Program-made: the position numbers and the translations under genes
The notes under the pieces: model-generated
What the model was told of the DNA's origin: nothing
Database searches by the model: none
What the model saw: only the letters and a program-made list of their open reading frames with translations
In this document: piece after piece, positions 25,230 through 34,442 of the stretch
How the letters are laid out: every line of letters starts with the position of its first letter
How positions within the stretch are numbered: the first letter of the stretch is position 1
NCBI RefSeq assembly: GCF_050750585.1
Contig: NZ_JBOJLM010000002.1
Span: forward strand, 1-64,000
Origin: Salinimicrobium sp050750585
GTDB taxonomy: Bacteria > Bacteroidota > Bacteroidia > Flavobacteriales > Flavobacteriaceae
Direction of reading: 5' to 3'
Length of the DNA: 64,000 nt

Positions 25230-26480
25230 CTAGGGTATGGCTACAAGCTGAACCGTTTCCCGGGTAATTTGCTTAAGAAGCACTTTTTTGTCTTTCTCCA
25301 GCCCGGCCACTGCTTTCTCATCAAAATGCCGGATGGTATAAAGCGAGACACCCGTGTTATAATTCACCCTAAAGGTTGCCTTTAAATGGCTTAACAACTT
25401 TTCTAAGTTATTAAATTTATTGTCAATACAAACCGAAAAGCTGATGGCAGAATTCTGAATAAGATCAACTTTGATCTGATATTTATGGAAAAGGCTGAAG
25501 ATCTCACTGATATTTTTTTCCAGGATAAATGAAAAATCGAGAGAAGATAAAGAGATAAGCACCTGATTCTTTTTGACGATAAAACAGGGTATCTTCGGAA
25601 GGATTGGCTGGCCTTTCTTTACTGCGGTTCCGGGATTTACGGGATTCAGAAATGACTTCACGTAGAGCGGAATTTCCTTGCGCTGCAATGGCTGAAGTGT
25701 TTTTGGATGGATCACCGAAGCCCCGTAAAATGCCAGTTCAATAGCTTCTTCATAAGAGATGTGTTCCAGCAGCTGCGCATTCTCAAACACCCGCGGATCG
25801 GCATTGAGCACCCCCGGCACATCTTTCCAGATGGTCACACTTTCGGCATTAAGGCAGTAGGCGAAAATTCCGGCTGTGTAATCACTGCCTTCACGCCCAA
25901 GCGTGGTTGAGAAATTATTGGGATCGGCCCCAATAAAACCCTGGGTGATAGAAAGGTTTTCCCGGCGCACCAGCGAAGTAATTTGTGCCTGAGTTTCTTC
26001 CCACTGCACCTGTGCATCGCGGTAAGTATTGTCTGTACAAATACAGTTCCTGGCATCGAGCAGGTCGTTCTTAATTCCGCAGGAAGAAAGGTATGAGCTC
26101 ACAATGGTAGTAGAAAGCAGCTCCCCGTAGATCACCACCTGGTCATACACAAAATCGTAGTTGGTAGAGCGGTTGTGACGGAGAAAATTCTCGAGCGCCT
26201 CAAATAATTGTCGTACTGCAACAAAAGCAGGATGTTCCCTGTTCTCGAACAGTCCCAGCATAATTTCCCGGTGGAATTCCTTTACAGGCTGAAGCGCATC
26301 ATTAAAATCCCCTTTTTGAAGGTAATCATTTACAACAACTTCAAGTGCATTGGTCATCTTTCCCATGGCCGAAATTACCACGAGTTTTTCAGCGGTTCCT
26401 TCGGCTTCTAATACCTGCAGCACATTTTTTACTCCGCCGGCATCCTTTACAGATGCACCTCCAAATTTGAAAACTTTCAT
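25230..26480 (-). CDS. Aspartate kinase
   Basis: Phosphorylates aspartate, the first step toward lysine, methionine and threonine. 416 residues, monofunctional. The kinase domain has VFKFGGASVKDAGGVKNVLQ at the start, FIGADPNNFSTTLGREGSDY (the substrate-binding GREGSD) and WKDVPGVLNADPRVF. The C-terminal ~120 residues are ACT-like (VDLIQNSAISFSVCIDN), which suggests feedback control by an end product. Its start overlaps the stop of the GNAT gene (ATGA). The order fbp / GNAT / aspartokinase is conserved in flavobacteria. Confidence 0.92.
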   Translation of the reverse strand: MKVFKFGGASVKDAGGVKNVLQVLEAEGTAEKLVVISAMGKMTNALEVVVNDYLQKGDFNDALQPVKEFHREIMLGLFENREHPAFVAVRQLFEALENFLRHNRSTNYDFVYDQVVIYGELLSTTIVSSYLSSCGIKNDLLDARNCICTDNTYRDAQVQWEETQAQITSLVRRENLSITQGFIGADPNNFSTTLGREGSDYTAGIFAYCLNAESVTIWKDVPGVLNADPRVFENAQLLEHISYEEAIELAFYGASVIHPKTLQPLQRKEIPLYVKSFLNPVNPGTAVKKGQPILPKIPCFIVKKNQVLISLSSLDFSFILEKNISEIFSLFHKYQIKVDLIQNSAISFSVCIDNKFNNLEKLLSHLKATFRVNYNTGVSLYTIRHFDEKAVAGLEKDKKVLLKQITRETVQLVAIP

Positions 26481-26959
26481 GCGTTGGTCTCTACATATTT
26501 AGTAATTCCGTTCTCATCCATCTGCACGGTATACCAGTCCTTCAATATATTGGCGCCGCTGCGGGCGTAAAAATCTATCGCATGCTGGTTCCAGTCCAAC
26601 ACCACCCATTCAACCCGCTTTAGGCCCTGGGCTTTTGCATACTCGATCACCTTTTTGTACAAGGCATTTCCCAGGCCTGTACCGCGTTTTTCTTCACGAA
26701 CAACAAGGTCTTCGAGATGCAGGGTACGGCCTTTCCAGGTAGAGAAACGGTAGTACACCAAAGCCATTCCTTCAATTGTGCCATCTACTTCGGCTACAAA
26801 AACATGAAAGAGCGGATGCTCTCCAAAACCTTCGTTTTCAAGAGTTTCTACTGTGGTGATTACCGCATCGGGTTCTTTTTCAAAGGCTGCAAGTTCCTTG
26901 ATCAACTCCAGCACTGCCGGCATATCTTCTTTTCTTGCGTCTCGAATAATGGTGTTCAT
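26477..26959 (-). CDS. GNAT family N-acetyltransferase
   Basis: 160 residues, one GNAT domain: IIRDARKEDMPAVLELIKEL at the N-terminus, LHLEDLVVREEKRGTGLGNA with the RGTGLG acetyl-CoA loop, and VVLDWNQHAIDFYARSGA near the end. It resembles the diamine (spermidine/thialysine) acetyltransferase branch, but the substrate is not proven. It overlaps the aspartokinase gene by four bases and faces away from fbp, sharing an intergenic region of about 115 bases. Confidence 0.88.
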   Translation of the reverse strand: MNTIIRDARKEDMPAVLELIKELAAFEKEPDAVITTVETLENEGFGEHPLFHVFVAEVDGTIEGMALVYYRFSTWKGRTLHLEDLVVREEKRGTGLGNALYKKVIEYAKAQGLKRVEWVVLDWNQHAIDFYARSGANILKDWYTVQMDENGITKYVETNA

Positions 26960-27042
26960 AGTTGCAGTTTGATTGCAAAAGTAGAGATTTGATTTTAAGA
27001 TTAAATTACGAAAACGTTGTAGTGACTTAAAATTATTTACTT

Positions 27043-27050
27043 TAGTTTTG
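27043..27050 (+). promoter_or_regulatory. -7 promoter box of fbp
   Basis: TAGTTTTG matches TANNTTTG, with a TTG at 27017-27019 as a possible -33 element 23 bases upstream. The fbp start codon follows 26 bases later. Confidence 0.55.
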
Positions 27051-27076
27051 TTTGATAAAGCACATTTTCTACTTCA

Positions 27077-28087
27077 ATGGTCAAGAAAAATCAGACGTTA
27101 GGCGAATTCATAATTGAAAATCAGGCAGAATTTCCCTTTTCTTCGGGAGAACTTTCAAGATTGATTAACTCTATCAGGCTTGCCGCAAAAGTGGTGAATC
27201 ACGAGGTGAATAAAGCCGGACTCGTAGATATTACCGGGGCAGCAGGAGAGACCAACGTGCAGGGGGAAGATCAGCAAAAACTGGATGTTTATGCCAACGA
27301 GAAATTCATCCAAACCCTTACTAACAGGGAGATCGTCTGCGGAATTGCTTCCGAAGAATCTGAAGATTTCATCACCATTTCAGGCCAGAACAATGATCAT
27401 AAGAACAAATATGTGGTGTTGATGGATCCGTTAGATGGCAGTTCGAATATTAATGTGAATGTTTCCGTAGGAACAATATTTTCCATTTACCGGCGCATTA
27501 GCCCAATTGGGACGCCCGTGCAGATGGAAGATTTCTTACAGCCGGGCAATAAACAGGTGGCTGCGGGTTATATCGTTTATGGAACTTCTACCATGCTTGT
27601 GTATACCACAGGCCACGGCGTGAATGGCTTTACCCTCAACCCGGCCCTGGGGTCATGGTATCTTTCTCATCCCGATATGAAATTTCCCGAAAAAGGCAGT
27701 ATCTATTCAGTGAATGAGGGGAATTACGTACATTTCCCAAAAGGGGTGAAGAACTACATCAAATATTGCCAGGAAGAAAAGGAGGACAGGCCTTACACCT
27801 CCAGGTATATAGGTTCGCTGGTGTCCGATTTTCACCGCAATATGATCAAAGGCGGAATTTACTTTTATCCCACTACTTCCCATGCGCCTCAGGGAAAATT
27901 GAGGTTGCTTTATGAGTGCAACCCTATGGCTTTTATCGCTGAACAGGCCGGTGGTAAAGCCAGCAACGGCTTTAGCCGGGTTATGGATGTGGAACCTACA
28001 GAGTTACACCAAAGGGTTCCCTTCTTCTGCGGAAACAAAGAAATGGTTGAAAAAGTGGAAGAATTCATGGCCAAAAATCCCGAATAA
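27077..28087 (+). CDS. fbp: Fructose-1,6-bisphosphatase class 1
   Basis: Hydrolyses fructose 1,6-bisphosphate to fructose 6-phosphate, the committed gluconeogenic step. 336 residues, typical length. Signatures: GAAGETNVQGEDQQKLDVYA, ASEESEDF, the metal-binding LMDPLDGSSNINVNVSVGTI, and the substrate-binding segment GSLVSDFHRNMIKGGIYFYP followed by LRLLYECNPMAFIAEQAGG. It has its own promoter box and a downstream hairpin. Confidence 0.95.
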   Translation: MVKKNQTLGEFIIENQAEFPFSSGELSRLINSIRLAAKVVNHEVNKAGLVDITGAAGETNVQGEDQQKLDVYANEKFIQTLTNREIVCGIASEESEDFITISGQNNDHKNKYVVLMDPLDGSSNINVNVSVGTIFSIYRRISPIGTPVQMEDFLQPGNKQVAAGYIVYGTSTMLVYTTGHGVNGFTLNPALGSWYLSHPDMKFPEKGSIYSVNEGNYVHFPKGVKNYIKYCQEEKEDRPYTSRYIGSLVSDFHRNMIKGGIYFYPTTSHAPQGKLRLLYECNPMAFIAEQAGGKASNGFSRVMDVEPTELHQRVPFFCGNKEMVEKVEEFMAKNPE

Positions 28088-28092
28088 CAGCA

Positions 28093-28122
28093 GCCTCAAA
28101 AATGCCATTTTTAAGGGGGCTT
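28093..28122 (+). terminator. Probable terminator after fbp
   Basis: AGCC-TCAAAAATG pairs imperfectly with CATTTTTAA-GGGGGCT and is followed by TTTT. The AAAATGCCATTTT core recurs in other terminators here. Confidence 0.6.
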
Positions 28123-28150
28123 TTCCAGAACCAAGAGTCTTGCCTTTAAA

Positions 28151-28576
28151 TTATTTCTCCCTGTTAAGCAGGTAGCGGTAGTCGTCAAAGCTCATCCCGC
28201 TAAAGATCTCCATAGAGCGTTTAATGATGTCTTGAGCCGCTTTTTGGGAGAAACCTATGCCAATGGCATATTTTTTCAGAAGGTCCACTTCCTGCTCTTC
28301 AATATCATGATCGGAATATATGATTTTAAATAGGTCATAAAGTCGCTCCAGCCGTCCTTCAACCGAGTTATTGGGGTGAATGGGAAAAGCGTTTGGGTTT
28401 TGCAGCACCTTCATGTATTCCTCTTCCGCAATATCCAGTTTGGTCGCAAAACGCTTTAACTGCGCCTCTTCTTTGGCATTAATTGGCCCATCGGCGGCAG
28501 CAAGGTTGACAATAGCGGCAAAATGCCCAAGATTCCTGAGGTGTTCCCCGGTTCCAAAAAGATCTGAAAATGACAT
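28151..28576 (-). CDS. TerB-family protein
   Basis: 141 residues, all helical. AAIVNLAAADGPINAKEEAQ and IIYSDHDIEEQEVDLLKKYA are the two acidic metal-binding-like helix loops of the TerB/COG3793 fold, and GFSQKAAQDIIKRSME closes the domain. TerB proteins occur in tellurite-resistance and stress contexts, and also alone, as here. No ter genes are nearby, so tellurite resistance should not be assumed. Cytoplasmic, single reverse-strand gene. Confidence 0.82.
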   Translation of the reverse strand: MSFSDLFGTGEHLRNLGHFAAIVNLAAADGPINAKEEAQLKRFATKLDIAEEEYMKVLQNPNAFPIHPNNSVEGRLERLYDLFKIIYSDHDIEEQEVDLLKKYAIGIGFSQKAAQDIIKRSMEIFSGMSFDDYRYLLNREK

Positions 28577-28632
28577 AGCACAATATTTTACTCAAATATA
28601 GCAATTTACTCTTATTCTTATCATTAGGGGTT

Positions 28633-28740
28633 TCCCCGCCTAAAAGGGCGGGGGCCACGCCTGCCTGCCGGCAGGCTTTCCGCTCATAGTCCCTCGCCTT
28701 TGCAGGCTTCGGGAGCTATCCGCCGCAATTGCTAACCCTT
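28633..28740. repeat. Dispersed structured repeat, copy 2
   Basis: A hairpin CCCCGCC-TAAAA-GGGCGGGG is followed by the palindrome GCCTGCCGGCAGGC, CTTTCCGCT, and a distal block GCTATCCGCCGCAATTGCT. Copy 1 (19016-19112) has the same order of palindrome, CTTTCCGCT and a CCGC-CAAT block. It lies between the TerB-like gene and the repair-exonuclease gene. Confidence 0.65.
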
Positions 28741-28815
28741 CAAAAATGGCATTTTCAGTTCTAATTTTTTCCTAATGCCACAGCTGCCCTGCACAAAAAA
28801 TCCTAACTTGAATTC

Positions 28816-29856
28816 ATGCCGCTTAAAAATCAGAAAAAACCGCTGCTTTGTTTTGATAAAAAAGGGATCTACTGCGAACCTGCAGGGGTATATCTCGATC
28901 CGTGGAAGCCGGTAGACAAGGCGATCATCACCCACGGCCACGCCGATCATTCCCGGTGGGGGCATAAGCAGTATATCACCCACCACACCAATGTTCCCAT
29001 TATAAAACACCGACTTGGAGAAATAGAGGTTTCCGGAAAGGAATACGGGGAGACATTCGTCATTAACAACGTGAAATTTTCGCTTTTTCCGGCCGGTCAT
29101 ATTATTGGCTCTTCCCAGGTGAGGGTAGAACATAAAGGGGAAGTGTGGGTGTTTAGCGGCGATTACAAAACCGAAGACGATGGTCTCGCAGTTCCATATG
29201 AGCCGGTGAAGTGCGATGCTTTTATCACCGAATGCACTTTCGGACTTCCGGCTTTCAAATGGCTGCCACAGGAGCAGGTGATGAATGATATTAATACCTG
29301 GTGGCAACAAAATCAAAGTGAAGGAAAGACTTCGGTGCTGTTTGGCTATTCCCTCGGAAAAGCACAGCGATTGCTGAAGTTTTTGGATCCGTCTATAGGA
29401 AGGATCTTCACCCATGGCGCCATTGAAAATATGACTGAAGTAGTGCGACCCTTCGCCCATCTTCCTGAAACCATCAGGATCACGAGGGAGACAAAAAAGG
29501 AAGAGCTAAGAGGCGGAATGGTGCTGGCACCGCCCAGCACTCACGGTAGTACGTGGATAAGGAAGATGGTACCCTTTGAAACCGGAATGGCCAGTGGCTG
29601 GATGGCCTTTAGGGGTGCACGCCGCCGGAGAGCCGTCGACCGCGGATTCGTACTTTCTGACCATTGCGACTGGCAGGGATTGTTGGCTTCAATTAAAGCT
29701 ACAGGTTGCGATCGGGTGATCTGCACCCACGGCTACTCCGAGATCTTTAGCCGATTTTTAAATGAGCAGGGCTACGACGCCCGCACCGCCGAAACTCAAT
29801 ATGAAGGGGAGTTGGCAGAGATGAACTCTAAATCAGAAGAAAATGATGAAAATTAA
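28816..29856 (+). CDS. Ligase-associated DNA exonuclease (MBL/beta-CASP fold)
   Basis: 346 residues. The metallo-beta-lactamase core shows ITHGHADHSRWG (the HxHxDH zinc motif), FPAGHIIGSSQVRVEH, VFSGDYKTED and a C-terminal LSDHCDWQGLL with the last His. The beta-CASP insert lies in the middle. It matches the nuclease of the ligase-associated DNA damage response cluster, related to mRNA 3'-end processing exonucleases. It precedes the ATP-dependent ligase, DEXH helicase and PdeM genes on the same strand, separated by repeats. The role is in DNA end processing for repair, by family knowledge. Confidence 0.9.
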   Translation: MPLKNQKKPLLCFDKKGIYCEPAGVYLDPWKPVDKAIITHGHADHSRWGHKQYITHHTNVPIIKHRLGEIEVSGKEYGETFVINNVKFSLFPAGHIIGSSQVRVEHKGEVWVFSGDYKTEDDGLAVPYEPVKCDAFITECTFGLPAFKWLPQEQVMNDINTWWQQNQSEGKTSVLFGYSLGKAQRLLKFLDPSIGRIFTHGAIENMTEVVRPFAHLPETIRITRETKKEELRGGMVLAPPSTHGSTWIRKMVPFETGMASGWMAFRGARRRRAVDRGFVLSDHCDWQGLLASIKATGCDRVICTHGYSEIFSRFLNEQGYDARTAETQYEGELAEMNSKSEENDEN

Positions 29857-29859
29857 ACT

Positions 29860-29892
29860 AGACCTCAAAGGTTTTCAAAACCTGTGAGGTCT
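29860..29892. terminator. 33-nt palindromic terminator-type repeat, copy 2
   Basis: AGACCTCAAAGGTTTT and AAAACCTGTGAGGTCT pair with one mismatch. Same element as at 14455-14487 and 42634-42666. It lies 4 bases after the exonuclease stop. The gap to 30055 otherwise contains only repetitive AT-rich words. Confidence 0.65.
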
Positions 29893-30055
29893 TGGATTGG
29901 GTTACCGGATAATGGATATTTTAAAAGAAGTGATTAGTGGTCGGTAGTCAGTAGTCAGAAAATAGACAGGAAAAATAATCAATTAGCAGTAAATAGTAAA
30001 CAGTAAAGAACAAACAATAAACAATTTTCCAATTAACCAATCACCAATCACTAAC

Positions 30056-31645
30056 GTGAACGAATTCGCAGCACTTATAAGGGAACTTGACAGCACCAAC
30101 AAAACAACGGTGAAGGTGGCGGCATTGACACGCTATTTTCAGCGGGTGCAGAATAAAGATAAGGTGTGGGCGATAGCAATTCTCTCGCACCGCCGTCCGC
30201 CGCGACCCGTGAACACCACTTTGCTGCGGACATTTGCTGCCGAGCTAGCTAATATTCCGTTATGGCTCTTTGAAGAATCTTACCATATCGTGGGAGATTT
30301 AGCTGAAACTATAGCGCTGGTAATTCCCCCGGCAGAAGAATCCAGCGAGAAAAGCCTCACACAATACCTTCAGGAAATAATTGACCTCAAAGCAGCCACT
30401 GAATCAGATAAGAAAGCATACCTGCATGAGAACTGGGTCGCTCTCAATTATTACGAGCGTTTCGTTTTCACGAAGCTCATTACCGGAAGTTTCAGGATTG
30501 GCGTGAGTCAGAAGCTCATGACCCGTGCCCTCTCAAAAGCTACAGAAATAGATGAAGATGTGCTGGCATATAAGCTGATGGGCGATTGGGATCCTCAAAA
30601 AATCACTTTTCAAAAGCTCATTTTAGAGGAGAATGAAGAAGATTTTCTTTCCAAGCCATACCCGTTCTACCTGGCATACGCTATTGAAGGAGCTCCCGAA
30701 GATCTTGGTGATCCTTCCGACTGGTCGGCTGAACATAAATGGGACGGAATAAGGTCGCAGGTAGTGATTCGCAATAGAGAGATCTTTGTGTGGAGCCGGG
30801 GAGAGGAACTGGTAACCGATAAATACCCTGAGTTTTCTGTATTTTTGAAAGTCATACCGGACGGGACTGTAATAGATGGTGAAATTTTGCCCTTTCCTGA
30901 AGGTGGCATTGGCACATTCAATGACTTGCAAACCCGCATTGGCCGAAAAACTGTTTCCAAAGCCCTGCTGAAAAAGACCCCGGTGATCCTGAAAGCCTAC
31001 GATTTGCTGGAATGGGAGGGAAAAGACATCCGGAATTTGCCATTTTTGGAACGCAGGCAGATCCTCGAGAAACTCCATTCCACGGTGAAAACTGAAGCAC
31101 TGCCTTTTCATCTTTCAGAAACCATTTCCTTTAACAAATGGGAAGAAGCAACTGCCGAACGGGAGCGGGCCAGGGAGGTGAAGAGCGAAGGCCTTATGCT
31201 CAAACGTTGGGATTCGCCTTACCTGGTGGGGCGCAAAAAGGGAGATTGGTGGAAGTGGAAAGTAGCACCTTTAACCGTTGATGCCGTGCTCACCTACGCC
31301 ATGCGCGGCCACGGGCGCCGTTCCAATCTCTTTACCGATTACACTTTCGCCCTGTGGCAGGATGATGAGCTGGTAACTTTCGCCAAAGCCTATTCCGGAC
31401 TCACAGATGCTGAATTCCGCCAGGTGGATGCCTGGATAAAAAAGAACACCCTGGAACGTTTTGGACCAGTGCGTTCAGTAAAACCTGAACTGGTTTTCGA
31501 AATAGCTTTCGAGGGTATAGCCGAATCTAAAAGACATAAAAGCGGAGTCGCCACAAGGTTCCCGCGAATTTTAAGATGGAGACAGGACAAAAAAATAGAA
31601 GAAGCGAATACCATAGAAGAATTGAAGCAGTTGATCCCGAAGTGA
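30056..31645 (+). CDS. ATP-dependent DNA ligase (ligase-associated cluster)
   Basis: 529 residues from a GTG start. The N-terminal helical DNA-binding domain (about 1-200) is followed by the nucleotidyltransferase domain with the adenylated lysine in EHKWDGIRSQ (Lys228). Other motifs are IDGEILPF, VILKAYDLLEWEGKDIR, SEGLMLKRWDSPYLVGRKKG and WWKWK. The C-terminal OB domain ends with VFEIAFEGIAESKRHKSGVA, then RFPRILRWR. It seals nicks in repair and is separate from the NAD-dependent replicative ligase. It sits between the exonuclease and the helicase in the four-gene repair cluster. Confidence 0.92.
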   Translation: MNEFAALIRELDSTNKTTVKVAALTRYFQRVQNKDKVWAIAILSHRRPPRPVNTTLLRTFAAELANIPLWLFEESYHIVGDLAETIALVIPPAEESSEKSLTQYLQEIIDLKAATESDKKAYLHENWVALNYYERFVFTKLITGSFRIGVSQKLMTRALSKATEIDEDVLAYKLMGDWDPQKITFQKLILEENEEDFLSKPYPFYLAYAIEGAPEDLGDPSDWSAEHKWDGIRSQVVIRNREIFVWSRGEELVTDKYPEFSVFLKVIPDGTVIDGEILPFPEGGIGTFNDLQTRIGRKTVSKALLKKTPVILKAYDLLEWEGKDIRNLPFLERRQILEKLHSTVKTEALPFHLSETISFNKWEEATAERERAREVKSEGLMLKRWDSPYLVGRKKGDWWKWKVAPLTVDAVLTYAMRGHGRRSNLFTDYTFALWQDDELVTFAKAYSGLTDAEFRQVDAWIKKNTLERFGPVRSVKPELVFEIAFEGIAESKRHKSGVATRFPRILRWRQDKKIEEANTIEELKQLIPK

Positions 31646-31659
31646 GATTGTGGTGCGAT

Positions 31660-31862
31660 GGACCACCCCGTCTCCGCTCCCGCGGATCCACCCCTCCTTA
31701 AAAAAAGGAGGGGAGCCTTTAGGAATAGCTTTGCTGTTCTGCGTGAGAAATTGGGGTTAGAAAATTATGAAGTGTAGTAGAATCAAAAATAGTAGCACAA
31801 ATAGCTCCTTCCCTTGCTAAGGGAAGGTGGATCCGGCGAATAGCCGGAGACGGAAGGGTCCC
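31660..31862. mobile_element. MITE-like inverted pair of dispersed repeats
   Basis: Two ~57-base blocks face each other. The left (31660-31716) contains CACCCCGTCTCC, GCGGATCCACCCCTCC and a CCCCTCCTT/AAGGAGGGG hairpin. The right (31804-31862), read on the opposite strand, contains CCGTCTCCGG, CGGATCCACCTTCCCTT and an equivalent hairpin. About 87 bases of non-coding sequence lie between. The structure resembles a miniature element with long terminal inverted repeats; no transposase and no clear target duplication was identified. It splits the ligase and helicase genes. Confidence 0.5.
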
Positions 31863-31929
31863 CTGGGAACACGAATCACTCTTTGAACCACTGAAAACCA
31901 AAGACGCAAAGCTCCAACCACGCAGAATC

Positions 31930-34434
31930 ATGAATAAGAGAGAACTCATAAAACTCGCCAACGACTGGTTCAAATCCCAATCCTGGAAATCCTTTGCCTT
32001 TCAAAAGGAATCCTGGAACTCATTTTTAGACGGGAAGCACGGACTCCTCAACGCCCCCACCGGAAGTGGAAAGACCTACGCCCTCTGGATTCCTATCGTG
32101 CTAGATTACATCAGGCAAAATCCAGATTATAGAACCAAACATAAACCCGGACTGAAAGCTATCTGGATCACACCGCTGCGGGCACTATCGGTGGAAATAG
32201 AGCAGGCGGCAAATCGCTTTGCGCAGGACATTGGCAGCGGACTCACAGTTGGAATCCGAACTGGTGATACTTCCCAGAAACTGAGGGCGGCCCAGAAGAA
32301 GCAAATGCCCGACCTCCTTATCACTACACCCGAGAGTCTGCAGCTGTTGTTGTCCTCCAAAGGCTATGAAAAAACATTTAAAGATCTCAATGCCATCGTA
32401 ATTGATGAGTGGCATGAACTGTTGGGCACCAAACGTGGAGTCCAGATTGAGCTGGCGCTTTCCAGACTCAAAACTGTGGCTCCAAAAATGAAGATATGGG
32501 GGATCTCTGCCACTATTGGAAATTTACAGGAGGCAAGGGAAGTGCTTCTAGGACCGGAGTCAGAAGCTTTCGAAAATTCTGTTTTGATACGCGCTGATAT
32601 TAAGAAAAAGATCACGGTAAAGTCCATTATTCCGGAGAAGATGGAGACTTTTCCCTGGCGGGGACACCTGGGATTACATCTTATTGATGAGGTGGTGCCG
32701 ATTATTAGGAATTCAAGAACCACTTTACTTTTTACCAACACACGATCCCAGTGCGAGATCTGGTTCCAGCGGATACTTCAGAAGTACCCTGAATTTGCGG
32801 GAGAACTGGCCATGCATCACGGTAGTATAAATAAAGATACACGGCTGTGGGTCGAGCAGGCGATAAGGGATGAGCAGCTTAAGGCGGTGGTGGCAACTTC
32901 CAGTCTTGACCTCGGAGTGGATTTTGCGCCGGTTGAGACCATCATCCAGATCGGCGGACCAAAAGGAGTGGCGCGATTTCTTCAGCGGGCGGGACGAAGC
33001 GGACACCAGCCGGGCAAGGAAAGTGTGATCTACTTTTTACCTACCCATGCGATGGAGCTTATTGAGGCTTCAGCTTTACAAAAAGCTGTAAAAAATACTG
33101 TGGTGGAAGATCGGATCCCTTATTTGAATTCATTCGATGTTTTAGTTCAGTATTTAACCACTTTGGCAGTGTCTGACGGATTTTTTCCGCAGGAGATCTG
33201 GCCCGAAGTCAAATCAACTTTCTGCTATCAGGCGCTTTCCGAAGAGCAGTGGGAATGGCTGCTCAACTTCATCACTCAGGGGAGTCAGACGCTGCAGGCC
33301 TACGATGAATACAAAAAGGTGGAGATCGAGGAAAATGGTTTATTTAAAGTCAATAACCGGGCTATTGCTATGCGGCACCGGCTGCAGATAGGTACGATCG
33401 TGAGTGATGCTGTATTGGCAGTGAAATATTTGGGCGGCGGCTACATTGGGACTATTGAAGAGTGGTTCATTTCCAAATTAAATCCGGGAGACGTCTTCAC
33501 CTTCGCAGGTAAGAACCTGGAGCTGTACCAGATCAAGAACATGCAGGTGATCGTGAAGAAGTCAAAGGTGAAAAATTCCCGTTTCCCGAGTTGGGCAGGG
33601 GGGAGAATGTCATTTTCTGCACAAATGAGTGAGCTGCTGCGGGAGGAAATGTTTGTGGCTTCTGAACTCGATGTCACCCCGAGCGAAGTCGAGGGGTCTC
33701 TCGCCGCGAAGAATCAAACTTCTATTGAGCTTGAGGCGATGCACAACATTTTTCAGAGGCAAAAGAGAGAATCCATTATTCCGAAAAAAGATGAATTCCT
33801 GATTGAAACCTTCAAAACCCGCGAAGGTTACCATGCTATTTTTTACCCTTTTGAAGGCCGCTTCGTTCATGAAGCCATGGCCAGTCTGCTCGCCTACAGG
33901 ATTAGTTTGCTATCGCCCATCACTTTCTCCCTTGCCTTCAATGACTACGGCTTTGAGCTGTTGTCTGACCAGCAAATTGATATGCAGCAGGTCTTTGATA
34001 ACGACCTTTTTTCTGCGGAATACCTCATGGATGACCTGCAAACAAGTTTAAATGCCACCGAGATGGCAAGAAGAAAATTCAGGGACATTGCAGTAATCGC
34101 CGGAATGGTGTTTACGGGCTTTCCGAATAAGATGATCAAGACAAAGCATCTTCAGTCAAATTCGCAGCTGTTTTTCAGTGTTTTTAGGGATTACGAGCCG
34201 GACAATTTATTGTTTCAGCAGGCGTTTAGGGAAACATTCGAGCATCAGTTGGAAGAGGGCAGGTTGAGAATGGCTATGGAGCGCATTTCGGAACAAAAAT
34301 TGGTTTGGAAACAATGCGAAAAACCCACACCTTTCGCATTTCCGATCATCACCGACAGGATGCGCGAGAAATTGTCTTCAGAAAAACTGGAGGATCGAAT
34401 TAAAAAAATGATGGCACAATGGGGTGACCTGTAG
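31930..34434 (+). CDS. Ligase-associated DEXH-box helicase (Lhr-like)
   Basis: 834 residues. Helicase core: LNAPTGSGKTYALWIPIVLD (Walker A), TPLRALSVE, TTPESLQLLLSSKGYE, VIDEWHELLG (DEWH), GISATIGNLQ, ATSSLDLGVDF and FLQRAGRSGHQPG (motif VI). The C-terminal Lhr-type region follows. It matches the helicase of the ligase-associated damage response cluster. Around residues 582-591 the frame contains VTPSEVEGSL, encoded by a dispersed repeat also known from intergenic sites in this phylum; it keeps the frame and probably forms a surface loop. The gene ends 8 bases before the PdeM gene. Confidence 0.92.
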   Translation: MNKRELIKLANDWFKSQSWKSFAFQKESWNSFLDGKHGLLNAPTGSGKTYALWIPIVLDYIRQNPDYRTKHKPGLKAIWITPLRALSVEIEQAANRFAQDIGSGLTVGIRTGDTSQKLRAAQKKQMPDLLITTPESLQLLLSSKGYEKTFKDLNAIVIDEWHELLGTKRGVQIELALSRLKTVAPKMKIWGISATIGNLQEAREVLLGPESEAFENSVLIRADIKKKITVKSIIPEKMETFPWRGHLGLHLIDEVVPIIRNSRTTLLFTNTRSQCEIWFQRILQKYPEFAGELAMHHGSINKDTRLWVEQAIRDEQLKAVVATSSLDLGVDFAPVETIIQIGGPKGVARFLQRAGRSGHQPGKESVIYFLPTHAMELIEASALQKAVKNTVVEDRIPYLNSFDVLVQYLTTLAVSDGFFPQEIWPEVKSTFCYQALSEEQWEWLLNFITQGSQTLQAYDEYKKVEIEENGLFKVNNRAIAMRHRLQIGTIVSDAVLAVKYLGGGYIGTIEEWFISKLNPGDVFTFAGKNLELYQIKNMQVIVKKSKVKNSRFPSWAGGRMSFSAQMSELLREEMFVASELDVTPSEVEGSLAAKNQTSIELEAMHNIFQRQKRESIIPKKDEFLIETFKTREGYHAIFYPFEGRFVHEAMASLLAYRISLLSPITFSLAFNDYGFELLSDQQIDMQQVFDNDLFSAEYLMDDLQTSLNATEMARRKFRDIAVIAGMVFTGFPNKMIKTKHLQSNSQLFFSVFRDYEPDNLLFQQAFRETFEHQLEEGRLRMAMERISEQKLVWKQCEKPTPFAFPIITDRMREKLSSEKLEDRIKKMMAQWGDL
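33665..33700. repeat. Dispersed repeat embedded in helicase coding sequence
   Basis: The segment containing TCACCCCGAGCGAAGTCGAG followed by GGGTCTC is a well-known interspersed sequence of Bacteroidota intergenic regions. Here it lies in frame and encodes the peptide VTPSEVEGSL, between two parts of the C-terminal region. Confidence 0.65.
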
Positions 34435-34442
34435 CTTCAAAA

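Noticed and set aside
28151..28576. Tellurite resistance operon
   Set aside because: Only a single TerB-like gene is present with no other ter genes.
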